Assembly (NCBI GenBank): GCA_934717675.1
Contig: CAKUYZ010000095.1
Coordinates: forward strand, 1-6,543
Length of the DNA: 6,543 bases
Reading direction: 5' to 3'
From: an uncultured Bacteroidales bacterium
GTDB taxonomy: Bacteria; Bacteroidota; Bacteroidia; Bacteroidales; Marinilabiliaceae
Position numbers and translations under genes: made by a program. Position 1 is the stretch's first letter, and the number at the start of each line of letters is the position of its first letter. Below the pieces are notes generated by a model that ran no database searches, was not told the origin of the DNA, and saw only the letters and a program-made list of their open reading frames with translations. Below, piece by piece: positions 1 through 5,152 of this stretch.

Positions 1-671
1 ATCTGCCACCAGCGTCATACTCCATGGTGGCGCAAGTTGAGGGGCGTGGCGTGTACTCCTTCTGTATGTGTCCTGGGGGCTTCATTGTCCCGGCCATGAC
101 AGGACCGGAGCAGCAAGTGGTTAACGGGATGTCTCCTTCGCACCGAGGCTCCCCATTCGCCAATAGTGGCATCGTTGTGGAGGTGAGGCCGGAAGACATT
201 GGCGAATATGCCAATGACGGCGTCTTGGGAGGAATTCGTTATCAGGCCGAATTGGAGAGGTTGGCCTATGTCAATGGCGGGCGAGGTGTCATTGCTCCCG
301 CTCAGGCTTTGGCCGATTTTGTCAGAGGCCGTCTTTCGTTTGAGCTGCCTGAGTGTTCCTATGTGCCGGGTCTCGTCTCCTCGCCACTTCACTTTTGGTT
401 GCCCGATAACATCGGCCAGCGCCTGCGAAAAGGCTTTGAAGAATTTGACAAGCATGCTCACGGCTTTGTGACCAATGAGGCGCTTGTGGTGGGTGTGGAG
501 AGCAGAACGTCATCTCCAGTGAGAATATCCCGTAACGTGGAGACTCTAGAGAGCCTCTCCACGCCTGGTCTCTACCCCTGCGGCGAGGGAGCCGGCTATG
601 CCGGAGGCATTGTCTCATCGGCCATAGATGGCGAACTTTGCGCCGAGATGGTGGCCCAGGCCTGCAACTAG
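1..671 (+). CDS. FAD-dependent dehydrogenase, COG2509 type (C-terminal part, 5' end off window)
   Basis: The frame is open from the left edge (first full codon at base 3) to TAG at 669-671, giving 222 visible residues. The ATG at 24 is internal, because the seven codons before it already fit the family (LPPASYS leading into MVAQVEGRGVYSF). Recognisable family signatures are SFCMCPGGFIVPA near visible residues 19-31, then VNGMSPS and FANSGIVVEV, and near the C-terminus GLYPCGEGAGYAGG, the glycine-rich segment that closes over the FAD in this flavoprotein fold. Members of this uncharacterised NAD(P)/FAD-dependent oxidoreductase family are usually a little over 500 residues, so the N-terminal Rossmann GxGxxG region and roughly 300 residues lie outside the window. 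The protein is probably cytosolic and its substrate is unknown. The gene ends 15 bp before recQ on the same strand, which suggests co-transcription. The family call is firm; the reaction is not known to me. Confidence 0.9.
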   Translation, partial: LPPASYSMVAQVEGRGVYSFCMCPGGFIVPAMTGPEQQVVNGMSPSHRGSPFANSGIVVEVRPEDIGEYANDGVLGGIRYQAELERLAYVNGGRGVIAPAQALADFVRGRLSFELPECSYVPGLVSSPLHFWLPDNIGQRLRKGFEEFDKHAHGFVTNEALVVGVESRTSSPVRISRNVETLESLSTPGLYPCGEGAGYAGGIVSSAIDGELCAEMVAQACN

Positions 672-686
672 AAGTTTGAGCGAAAG

Positions 687-2636
687 ATGGACGAGCCTCG
701 GCTAAAGGTGGCCAATGAGCCAGACTATCTCGCAATACTCAAAAAATATTGGGGCTATGACTCATTTCGCTCCATACAGCTGGACATAATTCGCTCCATA
801 GGCTCGGGGCAAGATACGCTCGGCCTCATGCCCACGGGTGGCGGCAAGTCAATAACCTTTCAAGTGCCGGCATTGGCGCAAGAAGGCGTTTGCCTTGTCA
901 TCACTCCGCTTCTGGCCCTTATGAAAGATCAGGTGGAGAGTCTGCGCCGCAAAGGCATCTTGGCTCATGCCGTGAACTCCACCATGACGCACGATCAGAT
1001 GCTGGCGGCCTATGACAACTGCATCTTCAAGGCTTGCAAGTTCCTATACGTCTCGCCAGAGAGGCTCAAATCTGACCTCTTTCTCAGTAAATTGGCGCAG
1101 ATGGACATCTCGATGCTTGTGGTCGACGAGGCCCACTGCATATCGCAATGGGGTTACGACTTTCGTCCGTCATATCTCTCCATCGCAGACATCCGAGACT
1201 CGCTGCCTGGCGTGCCGGTGCTCGCCCTGACGGCGACTGCCACGCCGCAGGTGGCTGATGACATCATGACCCGCCTCCGGTTCCGTGGCCGCGCTCTTTT
1301 CAAGATGAGTTTTGAGAGGGCGAACATTGCCTACGTCGTGCGCCGCACGGAGGCTAAGGAGAGGCAGATGGTGGACATCTTGAATGCCGTCTTTGGTTCC
1401 GCAATCGTCTATGTCCGCAATCGCAGGCGTACGAGGGAGTATGCCGATATGCTTCGAGCAAATGGCTTCTCGGCAGACTTTTTCCATGCGGGGCTCACCG
1501 TGAAAGAGAAGGACAAAAAGCAGGAGGATTGGACACGCGGCAACACCCGTATAATTGTTTGCACAAACGCCTTCGGCATGGGCATTGACAAACCCGATGT
1601 CAGAGTTGTAATACATATCGACCCGCCCGAGTCTCTTGAGGCCTATTTTCAAGAAGCTGGCCGCGCCGGTCGTGACGGCCAGAAGTCTTTCGCCGTCATG
1701 CTATGGTCTGATGCCGATGCCCCTAAGCTCCGCAAGGCACTTACAAACAGCTACCCTTCCAAAGAGTTTGTCTTGGGGGTATATAACAGCGTTTGTAATC
1801 TGCGGCAGATTGGTGTCGGGTCTGGCGGCGGGCATACCGAGGAGTTCAACATTGAGAGGTTTTGCCGTGAGACAGGTAGGCAAATAGCGCAGACAGCTGG
1901 AGCCTTGGCCATATTGGAACGGGCTGGATATATGCAATATACGCCAAACGCGGAGTTCGCCTCGCGCCTTATGCTGCTGATTGATCGCAGGCGGCTATAT
2001 GGCGTCACGGAGGCCTATCCACATCTAGCGCCAGTGCTGACAGCAGTCTTGAGGCTCTATACGGGGCTTTTTATGGAGTTCGCTGTCATAAGTGAAGACA
2101 GGGTGGGCAAGATGTGCGGACTTTCGCGACAAGAGGTGTACGAACGGTTGTTGGAACTAGATCGCGTCGGTGTCGTCACATATAATCCGCAGAAAAAGTC
2201 GCAGTTGATAACGTGGCTGCAAGATCGTGAGCATGAGAGATATATGGTTCTTCCTCCTGAGGTATATGAGCAACGCAAGGCTGACGCCTCATACCGTGTC
2301 GAGAGCGTCATTGCGTATTGCACGAGGGCCGATGAGTGTCGCAGCAGGATGCTGTTGGAATATTTTGGTGACACTTCAGCCCATGATTGCGGGCATTGTG
2401 ACGTATGTCTGGCCAAGAAAAAGACCCGCAAAATGGCCTTGGAACAACGCGACATCATTGAACGCGCAATCCATGAGAGGCTCAGCCATGGCTCACTAGA
2501 CTATGACACACTACGCTGCATTGACGGTGTGGATTCCAATGCCGTGACGGAAATAATCAGAGAGATGGAAGACGAGGGGCTTCTGAGCATTGATGACAGA
2601 AACGTCTGCTCCGCCTCTCGTGCCAACGCGCATTAG
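687..2636 (+). CDS. recQ: RecQ-family ATP-dependent 3'-5' DNA helicase
   Basis: This 649-residue protein carries the full RecQ motif set. A Q-motif-like F27-R28..Q31 is followed by Walker A GGGKS (51-55), motif Ia ITPLLALMKDQV (72-83), DEAH (147-150) and the aromatic-rich loop SQWGYDFRP (153-161). Motif III is LTATAT (181-186), motif V region TNAFGMGIDKPDV (293-305) and motif VI QEAGRAGRDG (322-331). A zinc site C551-x16-C568-x2-C571-x2-C574 has the same spacing as E. coli RecQ. The C-terminal segment from about 585 to 635 resembles a winged-helix DNA-binding domain; no HRDC domain is evident. About 200 residues separate the helicase core from the zinc cluster, longer than in E. coli RecQ. 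RecQ enzymes unwind forks, duplexes and recombination intermediates during repair. The ATG at 687 follows a purine-rich GAGCGAAAG and lies 15 bp after the upstream FAD enzyme gene, suggesting an operon. A genome in this phylum may hold more than one RecQ paralogue, so the symbol denotes the family. Confidence 0.95.
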   Translation: MDEPRLKVANEPDYLAILKKYWGYDSFRSIQLDIIRSIGSGQDTLGLMPTGGGKSITFQVPALAQEGVCLVITPLLALMKDQVESLRRKGILAHAVNSTMTHDQMLAAYDNCIFKACKFLYVSPERLKSDLFLSKLAQMDISMLVVDEAHCISQWGYDFRPSYLSIADIRDSLPGVPVLALTATATPQVADDIMTRLRFRGRALFKMSFERANIAYVVRRTEAKERQMVDILNAVFGSAIVYVRNRRRTREYADMLRANGFSADFFHAGLTVKEKDKKQEDWTRGNTRIIVCTNAFGMGIDKPDVRVVIHIDPPESLEAYFQEAGRAGRDGQKSFAVMLWSDADAPKLRKALTNSYPSKEFVLGVYNSVCNLRQIGVGSGGGHTEEFNIERFCRETGRQIAQTAGALAILERAGYMQYTPNAEFASRLMLLIDRRRLYGVTEAYPHLAPVLTAVLRLYTGLFMEFAVISEDRVGKMCGLSRQEVYERLLELDRVGVVTYNPQKKSQLITWLQDREHERYMVLPPEVYEQRKADASYRVESVIAYCTRADECRSRMLLEYFGDTSAHDCGHCDVCLAKKKTRKMALEQRDIIERAIHERLSHGSLDYDTLRCIDGVDSNAVTEIIREMEDEGLLSIDDRNVCSASRANAH

Positions 2637-2649
2637 ATCCCCAAGCCCC

Positions 2650-3651
2650 TTACTTGTAAAAATTTTTCTGGAAAACTACGCAGTCTTTGCGTCCCAAGAC
2701 GAGCCTCTCCCACGCATTATAGAAGAACCCAAGCCCGTAGCCGCATATTTGGATGGCGCTGGCCCATAAGCTCAGCATCGCCACGCGCAGGCTGTGGAAC
2801 TTGCGCCACGAGTCCACCATCAGCAAGATAGCGTAGGCCACCACAGGCAGCAGGAACAATTTGCTCCATGCGACACTAAGCGCAATAAGGACAATGAGGA
2901 CGGTCACGGCGATAGACGGCAACATATGGACGAGCTTCAAAGCGCCATTATGCCTAATGGCCAGGTCTATGCGCGCCGTTCCGGAACAAAATGTTTGCTT
3001 GAAAAACGAGCGGAACGTAGAGCGTCGTTTGTGATATACAAAAGTGTCGTCAACAAGGCCCAACTTATAACCGGCTTCTTTCAGCCTCATGCTCAAGTCG
3101 ATGTCTTCACCATATCGCATGGAGGCAAAACCTCCGACGGCCTCGAATGCGGAGCGGCGTACGCCCATGCTGTAGCTACGTGGGTAAAAACTGTCCATTT
3201 TGCTTTTGCTGCCGCCACGGATTCCGCCTGTTGTCAATACCGACGTCATTGAGTAAGATATGGCTTTCTGTATGGGTGAGAAGAAAGAGTGTGCCGTATC
3301 TTTTGTGCCGAAGCAGTCTAATTGTCCTTGTCTGACGCTGCGGCTTATTTTGTCAAAAAAGTCAGACGGGAGTGCGCAGTCGGAGTCGAAAAAGAAAAGG
3401 TATTCACCTTCTGCCTCCTTAGCCCCCATGTTGCGCGCTGCCGCTGGCCCCGCGTTTTCTTGACTTATATACTTTATTCTCAGTTGGTTGGTAAACTGAC
3501 TTACGGCCTCTTCGCTGGTAAGGGAGGATCCGTCTTCCACCACAATTACTTCTGTGGATTCTTTGAAGTGTTGTATGGTGAGCGAGTCCAACAGCTCTTT
3601 CAGCTCTTCGGGCCTGTTGTAGACAGGGATTATGACAGAAATCTTGATCAT
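2650..3651 (-). CDS. Family 2 glycosyltransferase with C-terminal membrane segments
   Basis: This 333-residue protein starts at the ATG whose complement is at 3649-3651. It opens directly with the GT-A nucleotide-sugar fold MIKISVIIPVYNRP. VVEDGSS (about 37-43) supplies the nucleotide-binding Asp, FFFDSD (86-91) the metal-binding DxD, and YGEDIDLSMRL (180-190) the ED-type catalytic-base motif typical of GT2. A hydrophobic C-terminal third (about 243-261, 265-280 and 289-310) predicts two or three membrane segments, so it probably acts at the inner face of the cytoplasmic membrane on a lipid-linked acceptor for surface or exopolysaccharide. A longer frame reaches an ATG at 3717, but that start lies inside the preceding gene's terminator hairpin and upstream of a strong promoter match, so the 3651 start is preferred. 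The gene is convergent with recQ (13 bp gap). There is no neighbouring glycan cluster in view, so donor and acceptor sugars cannot be assigned. Confidence 0.9.
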   Translation of the reverse strand: MIKISVIIPVYNRPEELKELLDSLTIQHFKESTEVIVVEDGSSLTSEEAVSQFTNQLRIKYISQENAGPAAARNMGAKEAEGEYLFFFDSDCALPSDFFDKISRSVRQGQLDCFGTKDTAHSFFSPIQKAISYSMTSVLTTGGIRGGSKSKMDSFYPRSYSMGVRRSAFEAVGGFASMRYGEDIDLSMRLKEAGYKLGLVDDTFVYHKRRSTFRSFFKQTFCSGTARIDLAIRHNGALKLVHMLPSIAVTVLIVLIALSVAWSKLFLLPVVAYAILLMVDSWRKFHSLRVAMLSLWASAIQICGYGLGFFYNAWERLVLGRKDCVVFQKNFYK

Positions 3652-3669
3652 TTTAAGGCTTTCGGCTGT

Positions 3670-3703
3670 CAAAGGTAGATATTTTCCACATAAAAGCATC
3701 AAG
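3670..3703 (-). promoter_or_regulatory. Bacteroidota-type promoter for the glycosyltransferase gene
   Basis: Read on the minus strand, TACCTTTG (3677 to 3670) is an exact match to the -7 element TAnnTTTG of the Bacteroidota primary sigma factor. CTTG (3703 to 3700), 22 bp upstream, is a three-of-four match to the -33 TTTG; the spacing is slightly longer than the usual 19-21. Initiation would fall near 3664, about 13 nt before the ATG at 3651, which supports that start codon. The -33 element lies in the T-rich tail of the preceding terminator. Confidence 0.55.
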
Positions 3704-3751
3704 AAAGCGGCATACACTCAAACCTCCTGACAAGGCTTGGCGTATGCCGCT
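3701..3751 (-). terminator. Terminator-like hairpin after the DUF5606 gene
   Basis: AGCGGCATAC (3706-3715) and GTATGCCGCT (3742-3751) form a perfect 10 bp stem around a 26-base loop. On the minus strand the stem is followed by the short T-rich run TTTCTT, as expected of an intrinsic terminator for the gene ending at 3773. The loop is long and the T-run weak, so efficiency is uncertain. Its tail overlaps the -33 element of the next gene's promoter. Confidence 0.6.
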
Positions 3752-3772
3752 CTTATGCTGCAATTGAAGCGT

Positions 3773-4192
3773 TTAGGCCTGCTCAGCCTCTTTTTTCTCT
3801 TCCTCATCCTCTTTGTCGCTCACGAGTCCGTGCGCAAGGAGGAGGTTATACCACGCCGCAAGTTTCTTAATGTCGGATACGTAGATGCGCTCAGAGTCCC
3901 ACTCTGGGAGCGCCTTGCTCATGAACTCTTTGAGTTCTTCATTAGACGCCTTGGGGCTTACGCACTCTTTGCCGCCAGTCAACTTGAAGATGTTGGCCAT
4001 CACGTGGCTCAGCTTGACGTCGCCCTCGACCGTATACATCGAAATCTCCTGGAGCGCGCTTACGCGAGCGTTGCCGCTTACGGGCATGCGCTTGCCATCG
4101 GTGAGAGACTCCACGATTATGGCGTTTTTGCCCTGAGAGACAAGTTTGAAGAGGCCGCCTTTGCCTGCTATGGATAAGATTCCTTCCAGCAT
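3773..4192 (-). CDS. DUF5606 domain-containing protein
   Basis: This 139-residue soluble protein lacks a signal peptide and membrane segments. Its start MLEGILSIAGKGGLFKLVSQ and the following NAIIVESL, DGKRMP and SALQEISMYT match the conserved N-terminal block of DUF5606, a small family I know from Bacteroidota and whose function is undescribed. A second conserved block, ERIYVSDIKKLAAWYNLLL (101-119), follows a lysine/glutamate-rich linker. The C-terminus (from about 126) is a low-complexity Glu/Lys tail, probably disordered. The ATG complement at 4190-4192 is preceded by an A-rich stretch rather than a Shine-Dalgarno sequence, as is normal in this phylum. It is divergent from the RRM gene and has no partner in an operon here. 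No biochemical role can be proposed from sequence. Confidence 0.9.
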   Translation of the reverse strand: MLEGILSIAGKGGLFKLVSQGKNAIIVESLTDGKRMPVSGNARVSALQEISMYTVEGDVKLSHVMANIFKLTGGKECVSPKASNEELKEFMSKALPEWDSERIYVSDIKKLAAWYNLLLAHGLVSDKEDEEEKKEAEQA

Positions 4193-4220
4193 TTTTCTGT
4201 GTCTTTATTTTTAGTCTTGG

Positions 4221-4262
4221 GGCGCAAAGTCTCAAACGTTGAGTTGCCGTGAGGCTTGCGCC
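4221..4262 (-). repeat. Inverted repeat near the DUF5606 start, possible 5' leader hairpin
   Basis: GGCGCAA (4221-4227) and TTGCGCC (4256-4262) pair perfectly over 7 bp and enclose a second inverted repeat, CTCAA-ACG-TTGAG (4231-4243). Together they could fold as a branched stem ending 28 nt before the DUF5606 ATG on the minus strand. No known riboswitch is recognised. Confidence 0.45.
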
Positions 4263-4279
4263 GCATAAAATTACGGACG

Positions 4280-4311
4280 CGAAGATAACCGCTTACTTCC
4301 ACACTTGCAAG
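4280..4311 (-). promoter_or_regulatory. Candidate proximal promoter for the DUF5606 gene
   Basis: On the minus strand CTTG (4311 to 4308) is followed after 20 bp by TATCTTCG (4287 to 4280). Each element differs by one base from the Bacteroidota TTTG / TAnnTTTG consensus, with canonical spacing. Initiation near 4274 would give a leader of about 80 nt that includes the 4221-4262 hairpin. Such loose matches arise by chance. Confidence 0.35.
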
Positions 4312-4318
4312 ACATTCA

Positions 4319-4346
4319 CCTGTGCCAAGCGGCAGCTTGGCGCAGG
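4319..4346. repeat. Strong 12 bp hairpin in the divergent intergenic region
   Basis: CCTGTGCCAAGC (4319-4330) and GCTTGGCGCAGG (4335-4346) pair over 12 bp, with a single T-G wobble at 4323/4342, around a GGCA tetraloop. Neither strand has a following T-run, so it does not look like an intrinsic terminator. It may be a structural element of an RNA or a DNA-binding site; its role is unknown. Confidence 0.6.
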
Positions 4347-4349
4347 CGT

Positions 4350-4359
4350 TACACGTGTA
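4350..4359. repeat. 10 bp perfect palindrome TACACGTGTA
   Basis: A 10 bp DNA palindrome sits four bases after the strong hairpin at 4319-4346. Its size and symmetry would suit a dimeric repressor's operator, but no regulator is known to me for it and a chance origin is possible. Confidence 0.3.
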
Positions 4360-4448
4360 GTTTTGGGGTGGGGCCGTGATGGTCGCATGGCCCGAAGAGA
4401 AGACGGATGTTGGAGAAAATATTTTTGCGCTGCCTCTTGCTTGAGGCT

Positions 4449-4479
4449 TAAAAATACCTAACTTAGCGGTCGCAACAAA
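4449..4479 (-). promoter_or_regulatory. Candidate distal minus-strand promoter upstream of DUF5606
   Basis: On the minus strand an exact TTTG (4479 to 4476) is followed after 19 bp by TATTTTTA (4456 to 4449), one base from the TAnnTTTG consensus. Initiation near 4443 would yield a leader of about 250 nt before the DUF5606 ATG, or a separate small RNA. A 5 bp hairpin GCCTC-TTGCTT-GAGGC (4432-4447) would lie at the very 5' end. Confidence 0.4.
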
Positions 4480-4645
4480 GCAGCGTCATGAGCATTAGCA
4501 ATGGCTTGTCAATGGGTTCATTGTTAGATGCGTTAGAGTGTAAAGAGCTATATATTATACCAATATAAGCAAAAACGCCAGTTTCTCACCGAAATCGGCA
4601 TCGTTCGTAATTCTATTCCCTTTTTAATTTTTTATCTTCCAAAGA

Positions 4646-4924
4646 ATGAACATCTTTGTCGCTAAACTGAACTTCAACACCAAGGAGGAGGAGCTCAATG
4701 ACCTTTTCAGCCAGTATGGCGAGGTCTCGTCGGCCCGTATCATCATGGATCGCATGACGCACAAGAGCAAGGGCTTCGGCTTCGTTGAGATGCCAGATGA
4801 CGAGGCGGCCCGCAAGGCCATCGCCGAGCTTGACGGTTACGAGTTCAAGGGTCGCACCATTGCCGTGTCTGAGGCTCATTCTCGCGAGGATCGCTCCGCC
4901 TATCATCGCGAGCCTCGTCAGTAA
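4646..4924 (+). CDS. RRM-domain RNA-binding protein
   Basis: The 92-residue protein is essentially one RNA recognition motif. MNIFVAKLNF carries RNP2 (IFVAKL, residues 3-8), and KGFGFVEM (42-49) is RNP1 with the two exposed aromatic positions F44 and F46 that stack on RNA bases. EEELNDLFSQYGEV (15-27) and DDEAARKAIAEL (51-62) are the two helices of the babbabb fold, and KGRTIAVSEAH (68-78) is the last strand. A short charged tail (79-92) rich in Arg, Glu and His follows. Stand-alone RRM proteins of this size are widespread in Bacteroidota, where homologues such as RbpB of Bacteroides act as global post-transcriptional regulators; this phylum generally lacks Hfq. Binding of single-stranded RNA is a strong inference, targets are unknown. 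The ATG follows CTTCCAAAGA without a strong Shine-Dalgarno sequence. It is monocistronic, with a terminator at 5000. Confidence 0.93.
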   Translation: MNIFVAKLNFNTKEEELNDLFSQYGEVSSARIIMDRMTHKSKGFGFVEMPDDEAARKAIAELDGYEFKGRTIAVSEAHSREDRSAYHREPRQ

Positions 4925-4944
4925 GTATAATTGATCATGCTCGT

Positions 4945-4961
4945 CATGCGTTTTGCGCATG
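4945..4961 (+). repeat. Small hairpin in the 3' UTR of the RRM gene
   Basis: CATGCG (4945-4950) and CGCATG (4956-4961) form a 6 bp stem with a TTTTG loop, 20 nt after the RRM stop codon and 38 nt before the terminator. No T-run follows it, so it is not itself a terminator. It could protect the transcript or be a protein-binding hairpin. Confidence 0.45.
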
Positions 4962-4999
4962 GGCGTCTGAGAGATATACCTTCAAATAGGTAAGTGATT

Positions 5000-5036
5000 A
5001 GCCCCGTCAGATATTCTCTGGCGGGGCTTTCTTCTT
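5000..5036 (+). terminator. Intrinsic terminator of the RRM gene
   Basis: AGCCCCGTCAG (5000-5010) and CTGGCGGGGCT (5018-5028) form an 11 bp GC-rich stem with one G-T wobble and the loop ATATTCT, followed by TTTCTTCTT-type pyrimidines. There is no T-run in the opposite direction, so it works only on the plus strand. It isolates the RRM gene from the outer-membrane protein gene. Confidence 0.88.
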
Positions 5037-5054
5037 GAAAAAGATTCACAATCC

Positions 5055-5086
5055 TGTGCGGAAGTAGCGGGATTTGTATAACTTCG
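5055..5086 (+). promoter_or_regulatory. Candidate promoter for the outer-membrane protein gene
   Basis: TGTG (5055-5058) and, 20 bp later, TAACTTCG (5079-5086) each differ by one base from the Bacteroidota TTTG / TAnnTTTG elements. Initiation near 5092 gives a leader of about 60 nt. An alternative pair is TTTG (5073-5076) with AGCTTTTG (5099-5106), 22 bp apart, which has a worse -7. Confidence 0.4.
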
Positions 5087-5097
5087 CTTCGGTGAGA

Positions 5098-5115
5098 CAG
5101 CTTTTGGCAAAGCTG
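5098..5115 (+). repeat. Hairpin in the probable 5' leader of the outer-membrane protein gene
   Basis: CAGCTTT (5098-5104) and AAAGCTG (5109-5115) pair perfectly over 7 bp around a TGGC loop, 37 nt before the start codon at 5153. It would lie close to the 5' end of the transcript if the 5055-5086 promoter is used, a position suited to stabilising the mRNA. Confidence 0.45.
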
Positions 5116-5152
5116 CCACGCTCTTACTACTATCTAACTAACACAATACGCA

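Larger units (their letters stand above)
4193..4645. other. 453 bp gene-free divergent intergenic region with inverted repeats
   Basis: This lies between the divergent DUF5606 and RRM genes. No credible ORF is present: a 70-codon plus-strand frame at 4249-4461 has no recognisable domain and overlaps the hairpins. The DUF5606-proximal two thirds are structured (inverted repeats at 4221-4262, 4319-4346 and 4432-4447, and a palindrome at 4350-4359). They contain two candidate minus-strand promoters. The RRM-proximal part from about 4540 is AT-rich and includes an alternating A/T run near 4549-4559. I found no convincing -33/-7 pair for the RRM gene; the best is a weak TTTC (4582-4585), 22 bp, TAATTCTA (4608-4615). 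Confidence 0.7.

Noticed and set aside
15..461. 148-codon minus-strand ORF opposite the FAD enzyme
   Set aside because: The plus-strand frame matches a known family throughout; the opposite frame shows no domain.
2794..3252. 152-codon plus-strand ORF opposite the glycosyltransferase
   Set aside because: It is a His/Gln/Arg-rich shadow of a well-supported GT2 coding frame, with no recognisable motif.
3652..3717. Longer N-terminus for the glycosyltransferase starting at 3717
   Set aside because: The extra 22 residues precede the canonical GT2 start, the ATG lies in a terminator hairpin, and a perfect -7 box falls between it and the preferred start.
4249..4461. 70-codon plus-strand ORF in the divergent intergenic region
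   Set aside because: No recognisable domain, Cys/Arg-rich random-looking composition, and it runs through the hairpins at 4319-4346 and 4432-4447. Non-coding structure explains the stretch better.
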